From: Kineococcus aurantiacus
GTDB lineage: Bacteria; Actinomycetota; Actinomycetes; Actinomycetales; Kineococcaceae
Length of the DNA stretch: 64,000 nucleotides
NCBI RefSeq assembly: GCF_013409345.1
Contig: NZ_JACCBB010000001.1
Coordinates: forward strand, 434,001 to 498,000
Reading direction: 5' to 3'
The translations under genes and the position numbers were made by a program. Shown here piece after piece: positions 29,101 through 36,954 of this stretch. The notes beneath the pieces were generated by a model. That model ran no database searches, had not been told where the DNA came from, and saw nothing but the letters and a program-made list of their open reading frames with translations. The first letter of the stretch is position 1, and each line of letters starts with the position of its first letter.

Positions 29101-30359
29101 GAGGTCTCGGCGACGTTGGTGGCCAGCACGATGCGGCGGTTGCCGTGCGGGCGGAAGACGCGGTGCTGCTCCTCGGCCGACAGGCGGGCGAACAGCGGCA
29201 GGATCTCGGTGCCACGGAACTCCCGCTCGCGCAGCAGGTCCCCGAGCGCGTCGGCGGTGTCGCGGATCTCCCGCTCCCCGGGCAGGAAGACGAGGACGTC
29301 GCCGGGCCCCTCGGCGCCGAGCTCGCGGACGGCGTCGAGGATCGCCTCGGTCTGGTCGCGGTCGTCGCCGACGAGCTGCTCGAGGGCGTCGTCGGAGTCC
29401 AGGGAGTCGCCGCCGTCCTCGGAGGGGTTCGCGGCGTCCTCACCGAGCAGTTCCTCGGCGAGCTCGGCGGCCAGCAGCGGCCGGTACCGGACCTCGACGG
29501 GGTAGGTGCGGCCGGAGACCTCCAGGATCGGCGCGCCGCCGAAGTGCCGGGAGAACCGTTCGGGGTCGATGGTCGCGGAGGTGATGACGAGCTTGAGGTC
29601 GGGGCGGCGGGGCAGCAGCTGGGCGAGGTAGCCGAGCAGGAAGTCGATGGTGAGGCTGCGCTCGTGGGCCTCGTCGACGATGAGGGTGTCGTACTGCAGC
29701 AGCTCGGGGTCGCGCTGGATCTCGGCCAGCAGGATCCCGTCGGTCATGACCTTGACGAGGGAGTCCTCCCCGACGGTGTCGGTGAACCGGACGGCGTACC
29801 CGACGGTGCCGCCGAGGTCGGTGCCCAGCTCCTCGGCCACGCGCTCGGCGACGGCGCGGGCGGCGATGCGGCGGGGCTGGGTGTGCCCGATGCGGCCGCG
29901 GACGCCGCGGCCGACCTCCAGGCAGATCTTCGGCAGCTGCGTCGTCTTGCCCGACCCGGTCTCCCCGGCGACGACGACCACCTGGTGCTCGCGCAGCGCC
30001 TCGGCGATGCGGTCCTTCTCCTGGCTGACCGGCAGCTGCTCGGGGTAGGTCAGCGCGGGCACGCTCGCGGCCCGGCGGGCGGTGCGCGCCTCGGCGGTGC
30101 CGGTGAGCTCCTCCAGGGCGGGCAGCTCGGCGTCGAGGGCCTCCGCGGGACGCCGGGCCAGCGCGGCCAGCCGTCGCCGGAGGCGGTCCTCGTCGCGCAG
30201 GGAGACACCGGCCAGGCGCTGGGCCAGGGCCGCGGCGCGGGGGTCGTCGGGCAGGGCCCGCGGTGCGGGTCCGGGGCGACGCGACGAGCCGGGGCGGGAG
30301 GAGCGACGGGGCTGCTGGCGCTGGCGCCGCTGGGGGGACCGGGGAGCGGACGATGACAT
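26178..30359 (-). CDS. hrpA: ATP-dependent RNA helicase HrpA (DEAH family)
   Basis: A 1393-residue DEAH helicase: Walker A GETGSGKTT (132-140), DEAH box (229-232), SAT motif in VITSATID, QRAGRCGR as motif VI, then HA2, OB and the long C-terminal DUF3418 region typical of HrpA. Acts on mRNA processing and stalled ribosomes in E. coli. An Arg/Gln/Pro-rich N-terminal tail of about 35 residues precedes the core. ATG at 30359 lies 9 bp after TAGACT (30369-30374), so leaderless expression is plausible. Confidence 0.96.
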   Translation of the reverse strand: MSSSAPRSPQRRQRQQPRRSSRPGSSRRPGPAPRALPDDPRAAALAQRLAGVSLRDEDRLRRRLAALARRPAEALDAELPALEELTGTAEARTARRAASVPALTYPEQLPVSQEKDRIAEALREHQVVVVAGETGSGKTTQLPKICLEVGRGVRGRIGHTQPRRIAARAVAERVAEELGTDLGGTVGYAVRFTDTVGEDSLVKVMTDGILLAEIQRDPELLQYDTLIVDEAHERSLTIDFLLGYLAQLLPRRPDLKLVITSATIDPERFSRHFGGAPILEVSGRTYPVEVRYRPLLAAELAEELLGEDAANPSEDGGDSLDSDDALEQLVGDDRDQTEAILDAVRELGAEGPGDVLVFLPGEREIRDTADALGDLLREREFRGTEILPLFARLSAEEQHRVFRPHGNRRIVLATNVAETSLTVPGIRYVVDAGTARISRYSHRTKVQRLPVERISQASANQRAGRCGRVADGICIRLYSQADFESRPEFTDPEILRTNLAAVILQMASLGLGDIAAFPFVEPPERRAVTDGLDLLAELGALEPARPGDRGVPRLTRTGRDLAKLPIDPRLGRMVLEAQRNGCLHDVLVVVAALSVQDPRERPLEQRERAAQLHARFRNENSDFLTYLNLWSYLQHLQRDLSSSAFRRRVKAEMLHFLRIREWQDTFSQLRRVVRDLGFDLERREPAEPTGDELFPDPGYDGDAVHRSLLAGLLGNIGLKDVREDKAGRREQRRPQVEYTGARGAKFALSPGSALGRKNPDWVVAAELVETSRLWARVVAGIDPRWIEPLAEHVVKRTYSEPRWSRKRAAVVANERVTLYGVPVVASRTVAYGGVDPELARDLFIRHALVEGDFETRHAFFHRNRELLAEAEELEHRARRRDIVVDDEVLFAFYDARIPADVVSGRHFDAWWKEARRGDPELLTFDPAMLVTEEDVVSEEQFPLTWRQGDLELRLEYVFDPGSAADGLTVDVPVEVVNRFDDRDLLWQVPGLRHDLVTAMIRSLPKELRRNLAPAPDKASRFLERVRPHEERFWAAFEREMPRLGDGTEIYEQDVDWSKVPAHLRPTFRVLGADGSVIAAGKDFPRLRAQLESTVEETLTAAADEVQRTGETSWANLPARIETTHTSVVRGSDVTSFPALVDEGATVGLRTFPTDAQARTAHREGVLRLLLLALPSPAKAVQDRLANDAKLLLARAPHGNAGAVFADAAHAAAAQLLDEAGGAEVRTAEGFEQLLAAVRPRFTELTATAVDRTLRVLRTAAAVEKNISRTSSLTLVPSLADVREQFTGLVHAGFVAETGIDRLPDLLRYLQGIDRRLATMPDDPQRDRVRMAEFARVRDAWAGRVRRAGTPVPPELARLRWTLEELRLQKFAPGIPTAHPVSDERVLRALADLG

Positions 30360-30540
30360 GGCCCGTCGAGTCTAGGTCCTGGCCGGGCTCACTCACCCTT
30401 TCGGACTAGACGGTCACGCTCTGTAGAGACACGTTCGGACCAATTCTCACGATTCGCTTGTCCCGCAGCCCTCGAACGGGTGACGCTTCTCTCGGTCGTC
30501 ACGGGGAGCGACGACCGATCGCATCTCCTGGGGGAAGACC

Positions 30541-31173
30541 ATGACCGTTCTCGCGTCCACCACCACCCGCCGCCGGCTGACCCGCCGCACGGTCGGCGCC
30601 CTCGCCGCCGTCGCGCTGGGCACGGGCCTGGCCGCCGTCGGCACCGGCAGCGCCGACGCCGCCACCCGCCGGGCCACCGACCTGGGCACCGGGCAGGTCA
30701 CCAGCACCGTCGTCGGCACCGTCACCGGCACCGGCGCCGGCCTGGCCGTCCGCAGCGCCGTCGGGCCGCTGGAGCAGGGCAGCTACGTCGAGACGACCCT
30801 CAACGGCAAGGTCACCGCAGCCTGCTTCGCCGACGGCGCCGTCGTCCGGGGCAGCGGCGTCAGCCTGGGCTGGGTCCGCACCGGCGACCTGGGCGGCAAC
30901 CCGTTCTATAACGACGGCTCCTACGTCGACACCGTCGTCGAGCCCTCCACCACCTCCGGCACCGTCAGCGCCGACGTCGTCCTCAAGGGCATCCTGCGCG
31001 ACCGCGCCGGGCAGCTGGACCAGCTCGACTGCGCCGAGGGCCAGACCGCGGGCTGGTACCGCTACCGCGTGACGTCGGTCGCCTCGGCCCGCCACACCTT
31101 CGACGGCACCGTGACCGGCACCTTCTCGGCGCCGCAGACCTACTCGTACTACTTCCCCGCGCCCCTGGTCTGA
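30541..31173 (+). CDS. Secreted hypothetical protein
   Basis: A 210-residue exported protein. The N-terminus (TRRRLTRRTVGALAAVALG, ending GSADAA) is a long, Arg-rich signal peptide with a likely cleavage after about residue 40; the RR is not in a clear Tat motif. The mature part is Thr/Gly-rich and beta-predicted with two cysteines. No family is recognized. ATG 30541 follows GGGGGAAG. The last 25 bp overlap the 3' end of the convergent isochorismatase gene. Confidence 0.78.
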   Translation: MTVLASTTTRRRLTRRTVGALAAVALGTGLAAVGTGSADAATRRATDLGTGQVTSTVVGTVTGTGAGLAVRSAVGPLEQGSYVETTLNGKVTAACFADGAVVRGSGVSLGWVRTGDLGGNPFYNDGSYVDTVVEPSTTSGTVSADVVLKGILRDRAGQLDQLDCAEGQTAGWYRYRVTSVASARHTFDGTVTGTFSAPQTYSYYFPAPLV

Positions 31174-31820
31174 GCTGCGGCCCGAGCGGCGAACCACCGG
31201 GTGTCGCTGACGACGGCGCTGTGCGTGCCCAGCACGCGCAGCGCCGCGTCGTGACCGGCCCGGTCCTCCGCCGCGCAGGCGTCGGCCAGCACGACGACCC
31301 GGAAACCCGCCGTGAAGGCGCTGCCGGCGGTCTCCAGGACGCAGCAGTCCGTGGTCAGGCCGGCGACCGCGAGCCACTCGAACCGCCGCAGCCCGTCGGC
31401 CAGACCGGTGCCGGCGAACCCGTCGTAGGTGCGCTTGTCGACGACGAGCTCACCCGGGGCCGGTTCCACGCCGTACCACTCGACCCCGGCGGTCCCCTCG
31501 ACGCACGGGTCCCACGGCGTCGGCCACGGGTCGCCCGGCCCCAGGCCGCGCAGCCAGTTCGACGCCGGCCACGGGTCGTCGGGCCGCACCCGCAGACGGC
31601 ACCAGGCCACGGGCACCCCCGCCGCCCGGCCCGCCGCGACGGCCTCGCCGGTCCGGCGCACCGCCGCCGCGACGTCCCGCAGCGCCTGCGCCCCGAGGTG
31701 CGGCAGCAGCGCGGGGTCGGCGAAGGAGCGCTGGACGTCGACGACGAGCAGCGCCCCGGGGGTCCCCCACAGCGCCTCCAGCCGCGGGTCGTCGCCCCCG
31801 GGCTCGTCCACCCCGCTCAC
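31149..31820 (-). CDS. Isochorismatase-family cysteine hydrolase (RutB-like)
   Basis: A 223-residue cysteine hydrolase with the triad D28 (VVDVQRSF), K129 (DKRTYDGF) and C160 (TTDCCVLETA). It starts 4 bp after the RutA-like gene, which points to a RutB-like ureidoacrylate/peroxyureidoacrylate amidohydrolase that handles the ring-opened product. The family also includes nicotinamidases and true isochorismatases, so the assignment relies on context. GTG start at 31820. Confidence 0.83.
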   Translation of the reverse strand: MSGVDEPGGDDPRLEALWGTPGALLVVDVQRSFADPALLPHLGAQALRDVAAAVRRTGEAVAAGRAAGVPVAWCRLRVRPDDPWPASNWLRGLGPGDPWPTPWDPCVEGTAGVEWYGVEPAPGELVVDKRTYDGFAGTGLADGLRRFEWLAVAGLTTDCCVLETAGSAFTAGFRVVVLADACAAEDRAGHDAALRVLGTHSAVVSDTRWFAARAAAQTRGAGK

Positions 31821-31824
31821 CCGC

Positions 31825-32886
31825 TCAGCCCGCCGCGCGCAGCGCGGGCAGGACCCGCTCGCCGAAGACGGGCAGGTCCCGCAGGTAGTCGGGGAAGATC
31901 AGCATGACGCCGTCCAGGCCGCCGTCGTGGACCAGGCGCAGGACCTGCTCGGTCACCGACCCCGCCCCGCCGACGACCACCGCGGTCTGGAACGCCTCGT
32001 GGGCCTCGTCGCCGGCGCCCAGGGACAGCGCCTGCTCCAGCGGCAGGCCCCACGACAGCTTCATCGCCGTGAGGGCCTCGACGTCGTAGCCGCGGCCGTA
32101 CTCGCGGAACGCCGCCTCGGCCGCCGCGTCGGAGTCGCCCAGCACGACCGTGAGCATGGCGTAGGTGCGGACCGTGCGCCCGTGCGCGGCGGCGTGGGCC
32201 CGGACCTCCTCCCCGGCCCGGCGCAGGCCCGGCAGGTCGGGGGCGGTGAGGAACGAGCCGTCGCAGTGGGCGCCCTGGAACCGCAGGCCCGCCGGGGAGC
32301 GCCCGGCGGAGACGACGGTGGGCCGGCGCGCGGGGTGGGGGCGGGACTGGCAGTCGTCGAGGGTGAAGAACTCGCCGTGGTGGGTCACGGAGTCCTCCGT
32401 CCACAGCCGTTCCAGCACCTCCAGCCACTCCTCGGTGTAGCGGTAGCGGTCGTCGTGGTCGAAGTCGGCGCGCCACTGCCCCATCTGGGAGAACTCCCGC
32501 TCGTAGGCGCCCACGACGACGTTCAGCCCGCAGCGGCCGCCCGAGACCTGGTCCAGGGTCGCGAAGACCTTCGCCACCACGGCCGGGTGGAAGAGGTTGG
32601 TGTGGACGGTCGCCCAGACCTGCACGCGCTCGGTGGCCTCGGCCAGGGCGGCGGTCGTGGTCAGCGACTCCAGCGTCCGGCCCCAGTGGTCGGTGCTGCC
32701 GCCGTACCCGCGCCACTTGGCCATCGACATGACGAAGTCGAGGCCGAGGTCATCGGCCAGCAGGGCCGTCGCGCGGTTGTCGGCGTACGTGGCCTGCGGC
32801 TGCGGCGCGGTGTCGGACACGATCCAGCCGCCGTTGCCGACCGGCAGGAAGACGCCGTACTCGGTGCCGCGCCCGGGGCCGGTCAC
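31825..32886 (-). CDS. LLM-class flavin monooxygenase, RutA-like
   Basis: A 353-residue luciferase-like FMN monooxygenase. Conserved stretches GVFLPVGNGGWIVS, FVMSMAKWRGYGG, LESLTTTAALA and QVSGGRCGLNVVVG match, as far as I can judge from memory, pyrimidine oxygenase RutA better than alkanesulfonate SsuD or SfnG. RutA opens uracil between N3 and C4 using FMNH2 and O2. It overlaps the transporter-binding-protein gene by GTGA and is followed by a RutB-like gene. No rutF-type flavin reductase is nearby. Confidence 0.82.
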   Translation of the reverse strand: MTGPGRGTEYGVFLPVGNGGWIVSDTAPQPQATYADNRATALLADDLGLDFVMSMAKWRGYGGSTDHWGRTLESLTTTAALAEATERVQVWATVHTNLFHPAVVAKVFATLDQVSGGRCGLNVVVGAYEREFSQMGQWRADFDHDDRYRYTEEWLEVLERLWTEDSVTHHGEFFTLDDCQSRPHPARRPTVVSAGRSPAGLRFQGAHCDGSFLTAPDLPGLRRAGEEVRAHAAAHGRTVRTYAMLTVVLGDSDAAAEAAFREYGRGYDVEALTAMKLSWGLPLEQALSLGAGDEAHEAFQTAVVVGGAGSVTEQVLRLVHDGGLDGVMLIFPDYLRDLPVFGERVLPALRAAG

Positions 32887-33980
32887 GGGACGGGCCAGAC
32901 GAGCTCCCCGCCGGAGTACAGGGACGGGACGAGGTCGGGCACCACGACCTCCCCGAGGTCCGGTACGGCCGGGATCTGCCGCATCTGCACGAGGAAGTCC
33001 CCCTCGGTCCGCACCGGCGCCTCGTCGATCTGCCCCAGGACCTGCCCGGCCGGCAGCGAACCGTCGACCAGCCCCGTCTCGGTGCGCCACACCTCGACGT
33101 TGTGGTCGGTGTCGTACCCGGCCTGGGACAGTTCCGCGGCGTCGGCGACGCACTCCTCGGCGTGGTCCTCGCAGTACGCGTAGGCCTTCAGCTGGGCCCG
33201 CAGGAAGTCCTCGACCGCGGTGCGGTGGTCGGCCAGGAACGCGGGGTTCACGATGGTCGTGGCGATCGAGCCCGGGACCCCGTAGTCCTCGGGGTTCCAC
33301 TCGGTGACCTCCTCGCCCATCGCGGCCAGGGTCAGCGGCTCGTTGGACTTGTACCCGGTGAGGGACTGGACCTGGCCGCGGACCAGGACGCTGGGGTCGT
33401 AGCCGACCACGACCTGCTTGACCTTCGACAGGTCGACGCCCTTCGCGCGCAGCATGGCCTCGATCGTCACCGGCAGCGCACCCTTCTGCCCCAGGGTCGT
33501 GCCCTCCAGCTGCTTGAGGTCGGTGATGTCGGGCTTCGTCATGAGGGTCGCGACGGGCACGTGCCCGAACATCGCCACGGCCTTCACGTCGACGCCGTTC
33601 GCGACGTTCACCAGGACGTCGCCGTTGCCGGCGATGGAGGAGACCTGCGCGGTGCCGGCCGCAACGAGCTGGGCGTTCTGGGCGGTCTCCCCCGTGCCCG
33701 GCTGGATCTCCACGTCGAGGCAGACGTCGTCGAAGTAGCCCAGCGCCCGCGCCGCGATCGGGTCGAGGATGCTGGCCGAGGCCTGGTACTGGAAACCCGT
33801 GACGTAGGTGACCCGCCCGGCCGCCTCGTTCTGCGCGCAGCGCTCGGCGCTCACGGCCGAACCCCGGCTGCCGGTGGGCGTGGATCCGCCCGCCGCGTCG
33901 TCGTCGTCGGACCCCCCGCAGGCGGCCAGGAACAGGGCGGCGGTGGCGCCCAGGGCGAGAGCGGTGCGCAGGCGGTGCAC
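32883..33980 (-). CDS. ABC transporter substrate-binding lipoprotein (NMT1/TauA type)
   Basis: A 365-residue lipoprotein with signal peptide and lipobox LFLAAC (C21), then an NMT1/THI5-like periplasmic-binding fold (TYVTGFQYQASASILDPIA, GQKGALPVTIEAML). Partner of the permease and ATPase encoded upstream. The NitT/TauT/ThiY class carries sulfonates, nitrate, pyrimidine precursors or riboflavin; the downstream RutA/RutB-like genes suggest a pyrimidine or related heterocycle. GTG 33980 has a GGAGGAAC ribosome site. Confidence 0.88.
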   Translation of the reverse strand: MHRLRTALALGATAALFLAACGGSDDDDAAGGSTPTGSRGSAVSAERCAQNEAAGRVTYVTGFQYQASASILDPIAARALGYFDDVCLDVEIQPGTGETAQNAQLVAAGTAQVSSIAGNGDVLVNVANGVDVKAVAMFGHVPVATLMTKPDITDLKQLEGTTLGQKGALPVTIEAMLRAKGVDLSKVKQVVVGYDPSVLVRGQVQSLTGYKSNEPLTLAAMGEEVTEWNPEDYGVPGSIATTIVNPAFLADHRTAVEDFLRAQLKAYAYCEDHAEECVADAAELSQAGYDTDHNVEVWRTETGLVDGSLPAGQVLGQIDEAPVRTEGDFLVQMRQIPAVPDLGEVVVPDLVPSLYSGGELVWPVP

Positions 33981-33997
33981 GGGTTCCTCCGGGTCGG

Positions 33998-34774
33998 TCA
34001 GCGGCGGTTCTGGGACTCGTGCCACGACAGCGCACGACGTTCCACGGTGGTGACGACGAGCAGCATGAGCGAACCCATCGCGGCCAGGCAGGCGATGGCG
34101 GCGAACACCCGGTCCAGCTGGGAGTTCGAGCTCGCGACGCTGATGAGGGTCCCCAGCCCGGACTGGGCCCCGGCCGCGGAGAACTCCGCGACGATGGCCC
34201 CGACCAGGGACAGCGGGAACACGACCCGCAGCGAGGAGAACAGGTAGGGCAGCGCGCTGGGGAACCGCAGCCGCAGCAGCACGTCCAGCCGCGAGGCGTC
34301 CACCGTGCGGAACACCTGCAGCACGTGCCGGTCGACCGAGCGCAACCCCGTGACGGTGTTCATCAGGACGGGGAAGAACGTCGTGAGCCCGGTGACGACC
34401 ACCTTGGGCGTCATGCCGAAGCCGAACGCGACCACCAGCGCCGGGGCGATGGCGACCACGGGGGTGACGTTGAGGATGACGGCCAGCGGGGTGACACCGC
34501 GCCGGAACAGCGCCGACTCGCAGATCAGCACGGCGACCAGCACGGCCGCGGCGACCCCGGCCAGCAGGCCGAGCAGCGCCTCGGACAGCGTCGTCCAGGC
34601 GTTGGTGAGGTACAGGTCGGGCTGGTCGAGGAACTGCCGCCCCACGCTGGGCAGCGTCGGCAGCACGTAGGGGTTGCCGGCGGCCACCCAGCTCCACAGG
34701 GCCGCCACGACCAGGAGCGTCAGGACCGTCGGGAGCCAGAACACGGGGTGGGCGAACCGGGCCGCGCCCCTCAC
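33998..34774 (-). CDS. ABC transporter permease (NitT/TauT/SsuC type)
   Basis: A 258-residue permease with about six TM helices and the binding-protein-dependent EAA-like loop (DASRLDVLLRLRFPSALPYL). Forms an importer with the ATPase (overlap GTGA) and the binding lipoprotein (17 bp downstream). The start GTG at 34774 is fixed by that overlap. Confidence 0.9.
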   Translation of the reverse strand: MRGAARFAHPVFWLPTVLTLLVVAALWSWVAAGNPYVLPTLPSVGRQFLDQPDLYLTNAWTTLSEALLGLLAGVAAAVLVAVLICESALFRRGVTPLAVILNVTPVVAIAPALVVAFGFGMTPKVVVTGLTTFFPVLMNTVTGLRSVDRHVLQVFRTVDASRLDVLLRLRFPSALPYLFSSLRVVFPLSLVGAIVAEFSAAGAQSGLGTLISVASSNSQLDRVFAAIACLAAMGSLMLLVVTTVERRALSWHESQNRR

Positions 34775-35607
34775 GCGACGTCCCGCCCGGAGGGTTCCAG
34801 CGGGTTCCACGCCGTCTCCAGGAGCTGCCGGACGCGGTGCTCGTGCTCGTGCATGGCCGCGGTGTCCAGCTGCCCGTGGTGCCGGGGGCGGTCGAGGTCG
34901 ATGTCGACGACCCCGGCGACGCGGCCGGGCCCGGCGGCCATGACGACGACGGTGTCGGACAGCAGGACCGCCTCGGCGATGGAGTGGGTGACGAACACGA
35001 CGGTCGTGCGCAGGTCCTGCCAGACGTCGAGCAGCTGCAGCTGCGCCGACTCCCGGGTGAACTCGTCGAGGGCGGAGAAGGGTTCGTCCATGAGCAGCAC
35101 CTGCGGCTCGAGGGCGAACGCCCGGGCGAGGGCCGCGCGCTGCTGCATGCCCCCCGACAGCTGCCCGGGGCGGCGGTGCAGGACGTCGCCCAGGCCCAGG
35201 CGGGTCAGCAGGGCGACCGGGTCGGAGGCGAGCCCGCGCCGGGACCCGCGCCGGCCCGCGGGGCGGTTGACCTTCTCCAGCACCCGGACGTTGCCCAGCA
35301 CGTCCAGCCAGGGCAGCAGGGCCGGGACCTGCGGGACGAAGCCGATGAGCTTGGCGGCGCGGGCCGCCTCGGGCGTCCGGCCGCAGATGCGCACGGTCCC
35401 CGCGTCGGGCTCCTCCAGGCCGGCGACCAGGCGCAGCAGCGTCGACTTGCCGCAGCCGGAGGGGCCGATGACGCTGACGAACCGTCCGCGCGGGACCTGC
35501 AGGTCGACGTGGGCCAGGGCGCGGACGGACTTCTCGCCGTCGCCGTACGTCTTGCAGGCGTCGTCCACCGCCACGAAGGGGGCGCCGGGTGCCGGCTCGG
35601 TGGACAT
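34771..35607 (-). CDS. ABC transporter ATPase (NitT/TauT/SsuB type)
   Basis: A 278-residue importer ATPase: Walker A GPSGCGKST (48-56), signature LSGGMQQR (150-157), Walker B LLMDEP (171-176), switch H208. First gene of the transporter/RutA/RutB operon. Its ATG at 35607 is 6 bp after TAAGGT, so it is probably leaderless. A divergent TetR gene lies 123 bp away. Confidence 0.93.
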   Translation of the reverse strand: MSTEPAPGAPFVAVDDACKTYGDGEKSVRALAHVDLQVPRGRFVSVIGPSGCGKSTLLRLVAGLEEPDAGTVRICGRTPEAARAAKLIGFVPQVPALLPWLDVLGNVRVLEKVNRPAGRRGSRRGLASDPVALLTRLGLGDVLHRRPGQLSGGMQQRAALARAFALEPQVLLMDEPFSALDEFTRESAQLQLLDVWQDLRTTVVFVTHSIAEAVLLSDTVVVMAAGPGRVAGVVDIDLDRPRHHGQLDTAAMHEHEHRVRQLLETAWNPLEPSGRDVA

Positions 35608-35613
35608 GCGGTG

Positions 35614-35619
35614 ACCTTA
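35614..35619 (-). promoter_or_regulatory. -10 element (TAAGGT) of the transporter operon
   Basis: Minus-strand TAAGGT with a 6-bp spacer to the ATG of the ATPase gene; no ribosome site between. Confidence 0.6.
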
Positions 35620-35633
35620 CTCAGCGCACGGCG

Positions 35634-35658
35634 CGCCCGGGGGGAGGACCCCCGGGCG
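35634..35658. promoter_or_regulatory. 10-bp inverted repeat in the divergent promoter region
   Basis: Perfect arms CGCCCGGGGG / CCCCCGGGCG separated by GAGGA, between the ABC operon and tetR. Candidate TetR operator, though GC-rich enough to form by chance more often than usual. Confidence 0.45.
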
Positions 35659-35662
35659 GCGG

Positions 35663-35684
35663 GGTGCGCGGGCGCGGGCGCACC
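35663..35684. promoter_or_regulatory. 7-bp inverted repeat in the divergent promoter region
   Basis: Arms GGTGCGC / GCGCACC around 8 bases, 30 bp centre-to-centre from the 10-bp repeat. Second candidate regulator site. Confidence 0.4.
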
Positions 35685-35718
35685 GGCGGTGGCGTCCGGA
35701 CCCCGACCCCGCCGGCGG

Positions 35719-35724
35719 TAGGCT
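35719..35724 (+). promoter_or_regulatory. -10 element (TAGGCT) of leaderless tetR
   Basis: TAGGCT ends 6 bp before the GTG at 35731. Confidence 0.6.
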
Positions 35725-35730
35725 CCCGGG

Positions 35731-36309
35731 GTGGACGCACGGGCGCAGCGCAGTTTCGAGCGCCTGTCGGCTGCCGTCCTGGAACTGGCCGCGACCCGGT
35801 CCGCCGAGACCCTCTCGGTGGCCGAGATCGCCCGCGCCGCAGGCGTTCACCGCTCGACGTTCTACGAGCACAGCGACTCCCCCTCGGCCCTGCTGGGCAC
35901 GGTGCTGCGCGAGGAGCTCGACGACGCCCGCGAGCGCCACCTGGCCGGTCCCGGTGACCGCGACTGGCGCGAGGCGCTGCGGGCGACCACGCTGGACGTC
36001 CTGGAGCACCTGGAGCGGCACCGCGCGGTGTACCTGCGCAGCCTGGGCAGCCCCGCCGACGGGACCCTGCGCTCCCTGCTGTCGGACCACTTCCACGCCT
36101 CGATCCTGCTGCTGACCCGGCGGGGGGTGCTGCACTCCCCCGTCGCCGACCCGGACCTCATGGCGCGCTACGTCGCCGAGGGGACGGTGGGGGCGCTGTC
36201 GGTGTGGCTGGGCCGCGACGTGCGCGACCCGCAGGCGTTCCTCGAGGCGTACACCGACCTGGTCCCGGGCTGGTGGCCCGTGCGGGCCGGCTCCCGGCCC
36301 GTGCGCTGA
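35731..36309 (+). CDS. TetR family regulator, divergent from the RutA-like operon
   Basis: A 192-residue TetR repressor with HTH at about residues 24-55 (LSVAEIARAAGVHRSTFYEH). Divergent placement argues that it controls the transporter/RutA/RutB operon, as the TetR-family RutR does in E. coli, although no similarity to RutR beyond family level is claimed. Leaderless start at GTG 35731. Confidence 0.87.
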   Translation: MDARAQRSFERLSAAVLELAATRSAETLSVAEIARAAGVHRSTFYEHSDSPSALLGTVLREELDDARERHLAGPGDRDWREALRATTLDVLEHLERHRAVYLRSLGSPADGTLRSLLSDHFHASILLLTRRGVLHSPVADPDLMARYVAEGTVGALSVWLGRDVRDPQAFLEAYTDLVPGWWPVRAGSRPVR

Positions 36310-36331
36310 CCCGCGGGGCCGGGAGCCGCGC

Positions 36332-36646
36332 TCAGGCGGCCGGGGTCCGGTCCCCCTGCAGCAGCACCCGGGCCAGGGTCCGCACCGCGGGGTCGTCGGG
36401 GCGCAGGTGGCGCTGGTCGGCCAGCGCCGCGAACAGCCCCGTGAGGCTGGTGAGCAGGTCCGGGGCCTGCAGGGGGCTGCGGGCCCCCTCGTCCAGGTGG
36501 GACAGGTAGCGCGAGACGAGGTGGCTGACGTACTCCCCGTCGTCGTCGCCGGGGGCGGTGAGCTGGTGCAGGGCGCGGCGGCGGTAGTCGGTCGCCGGCG
36601 CGGGGTCCGGAGCAGGGGCGGTGTCCAAGGCAGGGGTGGTGTCCAC
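36332..36646 (-). CDS. Small hypothetical protein
   Basis: A 104-residue acidic protein of unknown function. After an Ala/Pro/Thr-rich N-terminus (ALDTAPAPDPAPAT) it has a helical core (EYVSHLVSRYLSHLDEG). No signal peptide or TM segment. A GGGAGGAA ribosome site precedes the GTG start and third-position GC is high, so it is likely real. Convergent with the tetR gene. Confidence 0.62.
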   Translation of the reverse strand: MDTTPALDTAPAPDPAPATDYRRRALHQLTAPGDDDGEYVSHLVSRYLSHLDEGARSPLQAPDLLTSLTGLFAALADQRHLRPDDPAVRTLARVLLQGDRTPAA

Positions 36647-36954
36647 GGGGTTCCTCCCGGCGGGGGTCGGTGGGGGTCGCTGCGGCTGACCGCGGCGGGC
36701 CGACGGGACGGACCCCCGGCCCCCGGCGCGTCCGCGCGGGGGCGGTCGACGGGGTCGGGCGGGCCGGTCAGTCCGGCGCGGTCCCGGGTACTCGCCGGGT
36801 GGCCGGGGAGGTGGCGGGGACGGGGGTGCCGACGGTGGTGGTCACGTCCGCCCTCCCGCCCTGGTCGCGCCGGGCGGCGGTCGCCACCCCGTCCGGCCAC
36901 CCTGCCCCGCGACCGGCGCCGCGCGCAACCCCTCCCCGCCCACCGGGGGCCGCC
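36647..36954. other. 308-bp gap without a recognizable gene
   Basis: Only GC-rich sequence; open frames here lack ribosome sites and coding bias. It must hold the promoter of the 104-residue gene and the end of the SDR transcript, but I see no clear -10 element or strong hairpin. Confidence 0.5.
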
